Origin: Erysipelotrichaceae bacterium OttesenSCG-928-M19
GTDB taxonomy: Bacteria; Bacillota_I; Bacilli_A; JAJDGJ01
Assembly (NCBI GenBank): GCA_030265585.1
Contig: JAJDGJ010000002.1
Span: forward strand, 1-64,000
DNA length: 64,000 nt
Direction of reading: 5' to 3'
Position numbers and translations under genes: made by a program. The notes below the pieces were generated by a model that had not been told where the DNA came from, ran no database searches, and saw only the letters and a program-made list of their open reading frames with translations. This document shows positions 1-9,598 of the stretch, one piece after another; the first letter of the stretch is position 1, and every line of letters starts with the position of its first letter.

Positions 1-2
1 AT

Positions 3-47
3 GAAATTGAAAGTAAACGAGGTGTGGGTTATATCTTCATTGCTTAG
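3..47 (+). CDS. 3' end of OmpR-family response regulator (partial; continues left of window)
   Basis: Frame 3 reads EIESKRGVGYIFIA*, the typical C-terminal wing of an OmpR/PhoB winged helix (compare AKRGVGYVFVDEG* at 53242-53901). Not in ORF track. Confidence 0.8.
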   Translation, partial: EIESKRGVGYIFIA

Positions 48-248
48 TGAAATATCAACATCAACATTGATAAATGTAGTACTTATTGTAGCTGCATTTT
101 TAATCGTCATGTATGCAAGAAATATTGATGTTCAAAGTAGGATAGATCAACAAACAAAAGAGAATATTGTTAGTTATAATAATCTTTTTGAAGCTTTGAT
201 TGAAAGTAACACACAAGCAACTATTATTATTGATTCAAATGCCGCAAT
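40..248 (+). pseudogene. N-terminal fragment of sensor histidine kinase (TM + start of PAS-like region), truncated
   Basis: Frame 1 LLSEISTSTLINVVLIVAAFLIVMYARNIDVQ...SYNNLFEALIESNTQATIIIDSNAAIYS directly follows the RR tail, like the RR/HK junction at 53.2 kb. Kinase domain absent; reading then runs antisense into the convergent ORF at 249-803. Exact start (TTG 40?) uncertain. Confidence 0.6.
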
Positions 249-803
249 TTATTCAATTATATCTTCACTGATAAAAACATTATCAAGCTCAACATTAATA
301 CTATCCATTTCTTCTAAGAGATTTTCAAAGTCTGTAATTGCAACTGCTTTGTTCTTAACATATTGATTTTGTGAATATGCTTCAATAACCTGTTGATTAT
401 TTTCGACAAAACTATTAATACTATTTTTTGCGCTCATATAATCACTTATTAACTCATCCACTTCGACAATGTTAATTTGAAGATTCAACTCTTCATTGTT
501 TTCAAAAACACTTTTTTCCATTGCAATAAAGTTTTCAAAACAAAACTTTGCTTGAATTAAAATAATATTAATGTCATCATTATCTGTTAATTCTGAGAAA
601 ATTGGTTCTTGAGCAAACTCCTTAATATTTGTACAGATACTAACTTTATCAGTATTAAAATAATTTGTGATAACGAAACGATAATAATTTTCATCATCGA
701 TAATAAAATCAAATGTTTCACTATCCTCCAACCTTGTACGACGTGCAAATACTAAATCAAAATCTGTCAATATGTTTTCCATAATTTTTTTTGTATGATA
801 CAA
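249..803 (-). CDS. hypothetical protein
   Basis: 184-aa ORF with normal acidic/soluble composition; family not recognised. Confidence 0.6.
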   Translation of the reverse strand: MYHTKKIMENILTDFDLVFARRTRLEDSETFDFIIDDENYYRFVITNYFNTDKVSICTNIKEFAQEPIFSELTDNDDINIILIQAKFCFENFIAMEKSVFENNEELNLQINIVEVDELISDYMSAKNSINSFVENNQQVIEAYSQNQYVKNKAVAITDFENLLEEMDSINVELDNVFISEDIIE

Positions 804-846
804 ATGAACAATGGTTCAAAAGATCATATCTCCCCTTTCTTTTTAC

Positions 847-1293
847 TTATTTTAATTGTTCTTCTTTTGATAATGGCTCCTGTGTAAATGTAATGTATGA
901 TAAAATGGCTACCACCAAACTAACCATACAAATAATTACTGTCAGCACTGCAATAAAATCAAAACTTTCATTTAAGTTCCTTAAAAATAAAATTAACTGA
1001 ATAAATAATAAAATTATTGGATAAATATTATAGTTTTTTCTATTTTTTCGATAGCCAAGAATAGCACATACTAAAGCTATAGCAAATAATATTACTGCAA
1101 AGAAATTAAAAACTAATATCATAGAGATATAACTTGCTGCAATAATTCCTGTAAAACCAGGATTAGCACCTTGAAATGTATCTAAATAAAGGCTCACTTT
1201 AACTAATTCATAGATGTATATGATAACAATACTTATTAAACTCGCAATAAGTATCAACTGATATTTTTTACTTTTCACCCTTACTATTTCCAT
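847..1293 (-). CDS. hypothetical membrane protein (four predicted TM segments)
   Basis: 148-aa ORF with several hydrophobic segments, overlapping the end of yhaM. Confidence 0.6.
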   Translation of the reverse strand: MEIVRVKSKKYQLILIASLISIVIIYIYELVKVSLYLDTFQGANPGFTGIIAASYISMILVFNFFAVILFAIALVCAILGYRKNRKNYNIYPIILLFIQLILFLRNLNESFDFIAVLTVIICMVSLVVAILSYITFTQEPLSKEEQLK

Positions 1294-2224
1294 TTATAGG
1301 TTTATAAAAAGAACGATTATCTAACGCGTATAATCTTGTACTAAAATTACCAGGCTCAACACTCTCTAAAGCATTCTCTAAAGTATCCATACGAGCATCA
1401 ATATTATCAATATAGGTTAAAATTTCAGCTTCCTTTATCATTGGTAATACAGGTGATCCATATTCATACTTACCATGATGCGATAGCACTAGATGCTCAA
1501 CTATCATAACCTGCTCACTATCTTGCTCATTAATTTCTTCAGCAATTTTTTGAATTTGAGAATGGATAATAGAAATATGTCCTAATAATTTACCTTTCGT
1601 TGTATATTCTGTTGCCACAACTCCACTTAGTTCTTCAATTTTACCTAAATCATGTAATATAATACCAGCATATAAGTAGTTCTTATTCAGTGAAGGATAT
1701 AAATTGATTAATGCTTGAGCTAAGCGTAGCATTGATACAATATGATAAAGTAGTCCACTTCCATAAGCATGATGAATCTTTGCTGCTGCTGGATAATTCA
1801 ATAACTCAGGTTCATATTTTTTAATCATTTCACTAACAATAATATTAATAATTCGATCATCTATTTCATAAATGAACTGTTGTAACTCATTTCTTAAATC
1901 GTTTTTTTCAATAGGTGCTTTTTTTACAAAATTTTCTAAATTAACGTCACTTTCAGCAACTACTTTAGTACTCTCAACTTTTAATTGTAAAGCTTCACGG
2001 TATTTAATAACATTCGCGACAAGATCAATAAAGACACCATTTTTTATATCATTCATCTGTTCAGCGCTAACTTGCCAAATTTTGGCATCTATTTCTCCTG
2101 ATGAATCTTGTAACTTAATACTTAAGTAATCACTACCATTATTAGTTTTACCCTTAACAACATTATTAACTAAGTAAATACCACTAATACTATCGCCTTC
2201 TTTAAAATCTTTAATACTAGTCAT
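1268..2224 (-). CDS. yhaM: 3'-5' exoribonuclease YhaM family (OB fold + HD domain)
   Basis: N-terminal OB-like domain, then HHAYGSGLLYHIVSM...ILHDLGKIEE...LSHHGKYEYGSP HD motifs. Confidence 0.9.
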   Translation of the reverse strand: MTSIKDFKEGDSISGIYLVNNVVKGKTNNGSDYLSIKLQDSSGEIDAKIWQVSAEQMNDIKNGVFIDLVANVIKYREALQLKVESTKVVAESDVNLENFVKKAPIEKNDLRNELQQFIYEIDDRIINIIVSEMIKKYEPELLNYPAAAKIHHAYGSGLLYHIVSMLRLAQALINLYPSLNKNYLYAGIILHDLGKIEELSGVVATEYTTKGKLLGHISIIHSQIQKIAEEINEQDSEQVMIVEHLVLSHHGKYEYGSPVLPMIKEAEILTYIDNIDARMDTLENALESVEPGNFSTRLYALDNRSFYKPINGNSKGEK

Positions 2225-3008
2225 TATAATCCTCCTCCATAATTTTATTTATCTCATCACTACTATAACCTTTTTGAAGTAGTTTGTTTTTTATAAAATA
2301 TTTTAATTTTATCTTATCATATTTTTCTTCATATTTATTTTTAAGTTTTAGATATTCATTTTTTATAACATCATGATTGCTTTCAAAAACATTATTATTT
2401 AAAACATCATTAATTATATTCAAATCAAACCCTTGTGCTATTAATTTATTAGTAAATTTCTTAGTGAAAACTTGATAGTTTGTTTTATGAGGATTACTCT
2501 TATGAAATAATTGCTCTATTATTTCATATTGTACATCATAACTCATTTCAACATAACGATCGATTCCCAAATTGTGAAGCTTATTTTTAATATAAACAGG
2601 CCCATAGCCTTGCCTTATTTTAAACTCGACATATGAATCATAAAAAGCTTCATCATCAATTACTTTTATATCTTCTAGTTTTTCAATTACTTTATCAATT
2701 ACTATTTTTTGATGTCCCTTGTTGATTAGACGATTAATCACCTGTAATTTTGAATAAAATTTTATATTAGTAATCACAATTGCATCATTTAAACAAAGAT
2801 AATAAGTATTTTTTTCTTTTAAAGTTTGATAGTCTTCTTGAGAAATTAAAGCGTCTTTGTAAAGCTTATACTCAAAAAGATCATCCTCACTGCAAAGCAA
2901 TGAACTATCATCAGAAAAAATAACCCTACATAAGTTTTTTTCTTTTTGAATCTTTACTAGCTTTAAAAGACTCTCTTCTTTTACTTCTAATGGCATTGTC
3001 ATAAACAA
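2217..3008 (-). CDS. recX: RecX-family recombination regulator
   Basis: Size and RecX-like helical repeats (VINRLINKGHQ, IRQGYGPVYIKNKLHNLGID, LIAQGFDLNIINDVL). Annotated start overlaps the upstream gene by 83 nt; true start may be internal. Confidence 0.85.
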   Translation of the reverse strand: MFMTMPLEVKEESLLKLVKIQKEKNLCRVIFSDDSSLLCSEDDLFEYKLYKDALISQEDYQTLKEKNTYYLCLNDAIVITNIKFYSKLQVINRLINKGHQKIVIDKVIEKLEDIKVIDDEAFYDSYVEFKIRQGYGPVYIKNKLHNLGIDRYVEMSYDVQYEIIEQLFHKSNPHKTNYQVFTKKFTNKLIAQGFDLNIINDVLNNNVFESNHDVIKNEYLKLKNKYEEKYDKIKLKYFIKNKLLQKGYSSDEINKIMEEDYND

Positions 3009-4152
3009 CCATCACCTTCTCATAAAAATTTGTACTAGAAAACTTATTAGCACTTTCTCGAGCTCTTTGTCCATAGCGATTATACTCATATTGATCCATC
3101 TTTTCTAAGAAAATTAAATGATCTGCTAAATCTGTTATATCTTTAACAAAGAAACCATTTTCTTGATTAATAACAACTTCCTCTAAGTTTTTATCATGTT
3201 TGCATAATACTGGTAAATTACTTGCCATCGCTTCTATAAAAGTTAACCCTTGTGTTTCTGTCGTTGACGTTGAAACAAAAACATCTGACATCTGATAATA
3301 AATTCCAATGTCATCATGGGGAATTGCCCCTAATAAATGAACATGATTTTGTAATTGATATTGCTTTACTAAAGATGTAATATCATCTAAAGATGGGCCA
3401 GCTCCAATTACTAATAATTTTATATTTGTTTTACCACGATCTCTAATAATTTTAAACGCTTCAATTATTTCCTCAACACTTTTTTCTGGAGCAATTCTAC
3501 CCACAAATATTGCAATGAAATCATCTTGCTTAATATGGTAACTATCTCGTAATTTTTGGATATCACTTTCTTTGAACAAATGAGATGAGAAAGCAGCTAA
3601 ATCAATGCCAGTCGGAATAACGTTAATAGTATTTTTTACCCCATATTTTATCATTACCTCGGCTGTTTTTTGAGATGGGACAATCAATTCCGTACATTTA
3701 TCTGCATAAAGTTTAGATGTTGTTACAAAAAACTGCTTGATTTGTTTTTGAAAATGACCATAAGTAATTTTAGTGACATAATGGCTATAATCTTCCATCA
3801 TTGTATGATAAGTATATACTAATGGTAATGATAATTCAAAAGCAATAATACGTGCGAAAATTCCAATCCCATATTCAGTATGAGCGTGGATAACATCTAA
3901 ATTTAGCTTCTTGATATGATGAGCGCCAAAAACAGAATAAAAACCAGAAGCTGGGTAACCATATAATTTCTTTAAAACGATTCCTGGCATACGAATAACA
4001 TTACCATCACGCTTAATAGAACGATATGAGGAAGAAGTAATAATATATACTTCATGACCATGCTTTATTAATTCTTTTTCTAATTGCTGAACTGATGTGA
4101 CAACACCATTAATATATGGTGAATAAATATCAGTGAATAAACCTATTCTCAT
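2926..4152 (-). CDS. glycosyltransferase family 4 (diacylglycerol glucosyltransferase-like)
   Basis: MRIGLFTDIYSPYINGVVTSVQQLEKEL... and ETQGLTFIEAMASNLPVL motifs. Confidence 0.9.
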   Translation of the reverse strand: MRIGLFTDIYSPYINGVVTSVQQLEKELIKHGHEVYIITSSSYRSIKRDGNVIRMPGIVLKKLYGYPASGFYSVFGAHHIKKLNLDVIHAHTEYGIGIFARIIAFELSLPLVYTYHTMMEDYSHYVTKITYGHFQKQIKQFFVTTSKLYADKCTELIVPSQKTAEVMIKYGVKNTINVIPTGIDLAAFSSHLFKESDIQKLRDSYHIKQDDFIAIFVGRIAPEKSVEEIIEAFKIIRDRGKTNIKLLVIGAGPSLDDITSLVKQYQLQNHVHLLGAIPHDDIGIYYQMSDVFVSTSTTETQGLTFIEAMASNLPVLCKHDKNLEEVVINQENGFFVKDITDLADHLIFLEKMDQYEYNRYGQRARESANKFSSTNFYEKVMVVYDNAIRSKRRESFKASKDSKRKKLM

Positions 4153-4167
4153 AAAACACCTCTAATC

Positions 4168-5172
4168 TCATTTTTTCATTTCTTTAATGATGGCAAAAAT
4201 AATAAAACTGATAAACATAGTTAAGTAGTATGTTAAAAAACGCCATAGCAACATTACTGAGGTTGTTGCAGCACCAAAAACTGGGTTTAATAATAGAACA
4301 AAAGTTCCCTCAGTTCCCCCAGCTGCTCCAGGTAGTGGAACAAAAGCTGTAATCATATAAATAAAACCAGTCAAGATAATAATCATTTTCAAAGCATTTA
4401 AATCCAAATCAATATTTAATGCTCGAGCAGCAAAGAAAGGTATTGAATATAAAGTCAAGATCTTAATAATATCAATTAAAAATCTTCTAATCATTAGATC
4501 ACGATGAAGCAACAAGTTATTAAATTCATCACGAAATAACTTCAACCAAATTTGTGTTGATTCTCTTTTTTTTGCCACATCTTTAATAATTCTAATCTTC
4601 CCTAATAAAGGAATTACTTTAGCAAATATAAAATAATGAAACTTTTTTGAAAAAGCAGCTAAAAACAAGCCCACGATGACAATGAAATTTATTAAAAAGC
4701 CAAGAAAAACTAAATTGAAGAAAGCACTATAAGTAGCTAGCATCTTAGAGTAGTTGAATGCTAAAACAATAATTCCAAAAGCAACCAAAACTGTTTGCCA
4801 TGAAATAAAACTTAACATTAACATACTAGCACTTTGTTTGGTATTAATTTTTTGTTTTGAAAAAACCAATACTTGAGCAAATTGTCCGCCACTAGAAAAT
4901 GGAGTAATTGCACTAAAAAATACTCCTGTTTGTTCTGCTTGAATGGCATTTAAAAATGTATAATTACTATTATGTTTTTTACAATAATAATAAATAAAAT
5001 ATGAATCTAGCAAGTGATAGACTACTAAGATTAAAATGGCAATCATCAACCATAAAAAATTAACATTGCTAAACATCATAATGATATTTTCATAATCATT
5101 TTTAAATGAAAAGACCATTACAACAAAAGCCATAACCAATATTATAAAAAAATTTCTTTTATTGTTTTTCAT
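4168..5172 (-). CDS. lysylphosphatidylglycerol synthase TM-region / flippase-like membrane protein
   Basis: Multi-TM, FVPLPGAAGGTEGTFVLLL motif typical of the UPF0104/MprF N-terminal family; next to GT4. Confidence 0.8.
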   Translation of the reverse strand: MKNNKRNFFIILVMAFVVMVFSFKNDYENIIMMFSNVNFLWLMIAILILVVYHLLDSYFIYYYCKKHNSNYTFLNAIQAEQTGVFFSAITPFSSGGQFAQVLVFSKQKINTKQSASMLMLSFISWQTVLVAFGIIVLAFNYSKMLATYSAFFNLVFLGFLINFIVIVGLFLAAFSKKFHYFIFAKVIPLLGKIRIIKDVAKKRESTQIWLKLFRDEFNNLLLHRDLMIRRFLIDIIKILTLYSIPFFAARALNIDLDLNALKMIIILTGFIYMITAFVPLPGAAGGTEGTFVLLLNPVFGAATTSVMLLWRFLTYYLTMFISFIIFAIIKEMKK

Positions 5173-5248
5173 TAATTCCCTCTTTTATACAATCTATCTC
5201 AATTCTACAATATTTAATTCTTATTGACAATTGACAACATAAAATAAA

Positions 5249-5935
5249 CTAATAATCAATTTTTAAATTCTTTAATTTATTTTGAACAGCCTTATAATTA
5301 GGAACATATTGTTCAACTAAGTAGTAAAATTTTTTAGAATGATTTGGTTGAACAAAATGTGCTAGCTCGTGAATAATAACATAATTAATGCATTCATAGT
5401 CATAATGTATTAATAATGTTGATAATGTAATACTCGCTTTTTTATAATAGCAAACACCAAATTTACTAGTCATTTTTCTAATTTTTAAAGAAGGCATAAA
5501 ATTAATATGATTAAAACTTTGAACAAGCATTTGAAATTGCTTACTTAAAATAGATTCTGCTTCTTTTTTTATAAACTTATCAATAATTCTCTTTATATTA
5601 GTAAAAGTAAAATCATTTGTATAAACATCAAGAAAACCATCATTAATTTGACAATAATCTCTATTAGCTTGTTGATATCTAATTTCTAATTTTTTCCCTA
5701 AGTAATAAAATATACCTTTATCTAAATAATCAACCTTTACTAATGAATTACTATCATATTTTTTATTAATTTTTTCAATAAATTCATTTAAATACTCATT
5801 TATTAATTGTTCACTAACATGATAAGGGCATGTTACTCTAATAGAACCATCACTTTGTACTTTAAAATAAATATTTTTATTTTTTGCTTTTCTAATTAAC
5901 TCTATATAATATCCTTGGTATTGATACGTCGCCAT
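5249..5935 (-). CDS. YgjP-like M48-type metallopeptidase domain protein (DUF45)
   Basis: VIIHELAHFVQPNHSKKFYYLVEQYVPNYK (HExxH). Confidence 0.85.
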   Translation of the reverse strand: MATYQYQGYYIELIRKAKNKNIYFKVQSDGSIRVTCPYHVSEQLINEYLNEFIEKINKKYDSNSLVKVDYLDKGIFYYLGKKLEIRYQQANRDYCQINDGFLDVYTNDFTFTNIKRIIDKFIKKEAESILSKQFQMLVQSFNHINFMPSLKIRKMTSKFGVCYYKKASITLSTLLIHYDYECINYVIIHELAHFVQPNHSKKFYYLVEQYVPNYKAVQNKLKNLKIDY

Positions 5936-6426
5936 TAGTAATTAGTTTCCTGTCTTTGATGATTAATCTCATTCTTTCTTAAATAACCACTTATTATCTT
6001 ATCTTGGCTAAAGTCTAACAAATTTCCTAAAATTAAGTATTTTTCAAATAATAATGTTAAGGTTTTTTTCTCAAAACTCATCTTTAAATTACTTGCAGCA
6101 GCAAAAACATCGATAAATTGTTTTATTAGGTTATTTTCATTATTAGAAACATCAAAGATAGCATCTAGTCCTATCTCATTACATAAAGAAATTAAAAAAT
6201 GGATACCATCAACATATTCCTCAAGAATTACAACATTTTCACTAGCATCTTTATATGACCAATATTTAAAACATCTAGTTTCATTTGCTAACTCACCTAA
6301 TTCAACCATAAATGCCAATATCCTCTCATTTATTGTATCTTTAGATGAAATATTATGTTGCTCACAAATTCTTGAATCTAGTTTATGTTGATATTCACTT
6401 AATGATCTCAAATCAAATTGCATCAA
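5935..6426 (-). CDS. dUTPase-2/MazG-like dUTP diphosphatase
   Basis: ERILAFMVELGELANETRCFKYWSYK...EEYVDGIHFLISL all-alpha NTPase motifs. Confidence 0.8.
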   Translation of the reverse strand: MMQFDLRSLSEYQHKLDSRICEQHNISSKDTINERILAFMVELGELANETRCFKYWSYKDASENVVILEEYVDGIHFLISLCNEIGLDAIFDVSNNENNLIKQFIDVFAAASNLKMSFEKKTLTLLFEKYLILGNLLDFSQDKIISGYLRKNEINHQRQETNY

Positions 6427-6473
6427 AAAACCTCCTTAAAAAAACCAAAATACAAAGTATCTTGGTTAGTTAA

Positions 6474-7115
6474 TTATGATAATAGTTTAATTAATTCATC
6501 TTTTTTCAATGCAGAATAACCCGTCTTACCTTGTTCTTTTGCAAGTGCTTTTAATTGAGCTACTGTCATTGAACTCAAATCATTACTTGCTTGTTTTTCA
6601 ACTGGTTTCTCTTCTTCTTTTTTCTTAGCAGCTTTTTCCACTACTTTTTCTTCTTTTTTCTCAACTGATTTTTCTACTACTTTTTCTTCTTGCTTAGCTT
6701 CTGCTTTCTTAGTTACTGGTTTTTTTACTTCTACTTGTTTTTCAACTGGTTTTTTTCCAGCATCTAATGCTTTTTTAGCTTCATTTACGATATTTTCAAA
6801 TCCTTTTGGATCATGAATTGCTATTTCAGATAACATTTTTCTATTAATTTCAATTCCTGCACATTTTAATCCATATGTTAATCTTGAATAAGAAATATCA
6901 TGCATTCTTGCTGCAGCATTAATACGTGCAATCCATAATTTTCTGAAATCTCTTTTTCTTTGCTTACGATCACGATATGAATATTGTAATGATTTCATAA
7001 CTTGCTCATTAGCAGTACGATATAATGTATGTTTAGACCCGTAGTATCCTTTTGCTAATTTTAATATTTTCTTACGTCGATTTCTCGCGACAGTTCCGCC
7101 TTTTACTCTTGGCAT
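6474..7115 (-). CDS. rplT: 50S ribosomal protein L20 with C-terminal Lys/Glu repeats and Rho_N/SAP-like tail
   Basis: [28 protein letters not shown]... canonical L20, then an unusual ~95-aa extension. Confidence 0.97.
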   Translation of the reverse strand: MPRVKGGTVARNRRKKILKLAKGYYGSKHTLYRTANEQVMKSLQYSYRDRKQRKRDFRKLWIARINAAARMHDISYSRLTYGLKCAGIEINRKMLSEIAIHDPKGFENIVNEAKKALDAGKKPVEKQVEVKKPVTKKAEAKQEEKVVEKSVEKKEEKVVEKAAKKKEEEKPVEKQASNDLSSMTVAQLKALAKEQGKTGYSALKKDELIKLLS

Positions 7116-7133
7116 AATTGTATCCTCCTTATA

Positions 7134-7328
7134 TTACTTAACAAGTAAGCTCTTAATTCTTTTATAATCACTTTTAGAAATCAACGCTGATTTTCTAAGT
7201 TGTCTTCTTTGTTTCACTGTTTTTCGTGGTGCTAAATGTGATGTATAGGCTTGTCCTCTTTTAAGTTTTCCTGTACCTGTTTTATGAACACGTTTTGCTA
7301 GTCCACGGTGTGACTTCATTTTTGGCAT
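7134..7328 (-). CDS. rpmI: 50S ribosomal protein L35
   Basis: [32 protein letters not shown]; operon position. Confidence 0.97.
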   Translation of the reverse strand: MPKMKSHRGLAKRVHKTGTGKLKRGQAYTSHLAPRKTVKQRRQLRKSALISKSDYKRIKSLLVK

Positions 7329-7346
7329 AATTATATTCCTCCTACG

Positions 7347-7883
7347 CTATTTCTTTTTAGGGGCAATAAACATAAATAGATTATTTCCCTCTAATTTAGG
7401 TTGTTTTTCAACAACAACAATATCTTCAATTCCTTCAAGGAATTGCTTCATGACATTCATCCCAATATCAGTATGCGCCATTTGACGACCTCTAAATCGC
7501 ATTGAAACTTTTACTCGATCACCTTTTTCAATAAACTTACGAGCATTACGCAATTTAGTGTCTATATCATGTTGATCAATAACAGGCGATAACCTAACTT
7601 CTTTTGTCTCTTGAATCTTTTGATTTTTCTTGGCTTCTTTCGCCTTTTTCTGTATCTCAAAACGATATTTACCATAGTCAATAATCTTACACACTGGTGG
7701 ATTAGCTTTTGGGGCAACACACACTAAATCAAGATTTTTCTCATTAGCCATGGTTTGCGCCTCACTGCTACTAACAACACCTACTTGTTCACCAGCATCA
7801 TCAATCAACAAAACTTCTTTGAATCGAATATTTTCGTTAACTAATTCATCATTCTTATTAACTTTTGTAATTTGCTTACTAAT
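7347..7883 (-). CDS. infC: translation initiation factor IF-3, AUU start
   Basis: IF3 sequence; ORF-track start (7811) is internal. In-frame extension ISKQITKVNKNDELVNENIRFKEVLLIDDAGEQ preceded by AAGGAGGG and ATT at 7883-7881. Confidence 0.92.
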   Translation of the reverse strand: MSKQITKVNKNDELVNENIRFKEVLLIDDAGEQVGVVSSSEAQTMANEKNLDLVCVAPKANPPVCKIIDYGKYRFEIQKKAKEAKKNQKIQETKEVRLSPVIDQHDIDTKLRNARKFIEKGDRVKVSMRFRGRQMAHTDIGMNVMKQFLEGIEDIVVVEKQPKLEGNNLFMFIAPKKK

Positions 7884-8022
7884 ATTAAACCCTCCTTATC
7901 TAATAAAAAAAGTACTCGTAAAAAGAGTACTCAATAGTCATTAATATTATTTAAAGATAAATAATGTGACCTTTACCTATAGCTATTGTGCTATCAGGTG
8001 AGATTGAATCTTCTTTCCACGC
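7884..8022 (-). promoter_or_regulatory. L20-type leader (infC-rpmI-rplT attenuation leader)
   Basis: ~140-nt structured leader ending in a terminator hairpin just upstream of infC SD; matches the known autoregulatory layout of Firmicutes infC operons. Confidence 0.65.
7904..7931 (-). terminator. attenuator terminator hairpin upstream of infC
   Basis: AGTACTC/GAGTACT stem, 7-nt loop, followed on minus strand by TTTTTTT-rich run. Confidence 0.7.
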
Positions 8023-8028
8023 TTCATC

Positions 8029-8057
8029 ATTATATAATATTTAAATATAATTGTCAA
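8029..8057 (-). promoter_or_regulatory. sigma-A promoter of infC operon
   Basis: TTGACA (8057-8052), 17-nt spacer, TATAAT (8034-8029): consensus match. Confidence 0.85.
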
Positions 8058-8059
8058 AT

Positions 8060-8608
8060 TTAATTTGTTTCAATTAAACCGTAACCACCATCTTTTCTTT
8101 TATAAATAACTGAAATGTTCTCTGTTTCCATATCTCTAAAAATATAAAAACTATGATTTAACATTTCCATTTCTAAGATAGCAGTATCAATATCCTTTGC
8201 TTCAGGTGTTAATTCTTTAGTTCTAACTACCTCTTCCACTAATTCTTCTGATTTATCTACTTCTAATTCTTGTAAAAATTCTAAATTAAAGGCATGACCC
8301 AATTTTTCTTTAGCACGATGTCCCTTAATTTTAGTTTTTTGTTTTCTAATTTGTGATTCTAATTTTTCAACAACATTATCAATTGCTGAGTATAAATCCT
8401 TATCACGTGCTTCTGCTCTTAAAATACCATATTTAGTTGGAATTGTTGCCTCAATTTTTTGTTCACTATCGTAAACTCTAATTAAAATTTTAGCCACTGT
8501 TTCTTCATCGATAACAAAGAACTTATCTAATGAATTAATTCTTGTCTCAATATAATCCTCAATTGCCTCTGTAACCTGAATATTTTTTCCTTTGATTGAA
8601 TATTTCAT
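8060..8608 (-). CDS. hpf: ribosome hibernation promoting factor, long form
   Basis: MKYSIKGKNIQVTEAIEDYIETRINSLDKFF...; C-terminal dimerisation domain NISVIYKRKDGGYGLIE. Confidence 0.93.
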   Translation of the reverse strand: MKYSIKGKNIQVTEAIEDYIETRINSLDKFFVIDEETVAKILIRVYDSEQKIEATIPTKYGILRAEARDKDLYSAIDNVVEKLESQIRKQKTKIKGHRAKEKLGHAFNLEFLQELEVDKSEELVEEVVRTKELTPEAKDIDTAILEMEMLNHSFYIFRDMETENISVIYKRKDGGYGLIETN

Positions 8609-8693
8609 TCCAATCACCCTTTCGTTTAACTTCTATAATTACTCTTATTATAACTGTTTTTTCAAATTAGTAAAGTGATGTACCTATAATTTA

Positions 8694-9545
8694 CTAATCA
8701 TATTTAGCTGGTATAAAAGCCCCAAAAATTTCTCGCGATGAAGTTACATTAATAAATGCCTTATCATCCAATTCAAATATTTTTTCTTCAATATTCTTAA
8801 TTTCGTAAGTTGAGATTACCGTATAAATAAAAAATTTATCATCTCTTGAATAACCACCTTGTGCCGGTAAAATTGTAACACCGTGAATACCATTATTTAC
8901 TAAATAGTTAACAACTTCATCACCAGCAGAAGTAATAATAGCTAGGGTTACCCTTTGATAACGCACATGAATTGTATCAATAACTTGTGAAGAAATAAAA
9001 GTTGCTATTAAGGTATAAACCGCAATATCCACATTAAAGAAGAAAGCTGAACTCATTACAATAAGACCATTTAACATTAACATATAATTTCCAGCCGATT
9101 TTTGTTTTTTCACTGACATATACAAGGCAACAAAGTCAGTACCTCCTGTTGAGGCACCTGCTTCAAGAGCCAATCCTACTCCTAGTCCAAGAATTACTCC
9201 ACCAACAATAGCATTTAATAAAATATCATCCAAAGTAATTATTTGCGGAATAATTGTAATAAACAACGAAGTTAAAACAACATTAACAAACGATAATAGT
9301 GTAAATCGCTTCCCTACATTAAAATAACCTAAAATAGCTAAAGGAACATTAGCGACAAAAAGAAATACCGCTAAAGGAAAAGCACCACCAGTTAAGTTGT
9401 TAACAATTAAACCAATCCCAGTTAATCCACCAGATAAAAGTCCGCTTGGAGTATAAAAGTTATTTAAAGCAAATGCTTGAAATAGTGCTGATAAAAATAA
9501 AAAAGCACCAATTTTAATAATATTCTTTCTACTCATATAAATCAT
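8694..9545 (-). CDS. YitT family membrane protein (DUF2179 C-terminus)
   Basis: NNFYTPSGLLSGGLTGIGLIVNNLTGG..., LEAGASTGGTDFVALYMS. Confidence 0.9.
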   Translation of the reverse strand: MIYMSRKNIIKIGAFLFLSALFQAFALNNFYTPSGLLSGGLTGIGLIVNNLTGGAFPLAVFLFVANVPLAILGYFNVGKRFTLLSFVNVVLTSLFITIIPQIITLDDILLNAIVGGVILGLGVGLALEAGASTGGTDFVALYMSVKKQKSAGNYMLMLNGLIVMSSAFFFNVDIAVYTLIATFISSQVIDTIHVRYQRVTLAIITSAGDEVVNYLVNNGIHGVTILPAQGGYSRDDKFFIYTVISTYEIKNIEEKIFELDDKAFINVTSSREIFGAFIPAKYD

Positions 9546-9598
9546 CTTCTTTCTTCTAATCCATGAATGACAGAAAAAATACTATCATCCTTTTCATT

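Noticed and set aside
249-366. Plus-strand continuation of ORF 1..366
   Set aside because: Antisense to the credible 184-aa ORF; only the part before ~248 looks like a kinase N-terminus.
7750-7944. 64-aa plus-strand ORF
   Set aside because: Antisense to infC 5' region and its leader.
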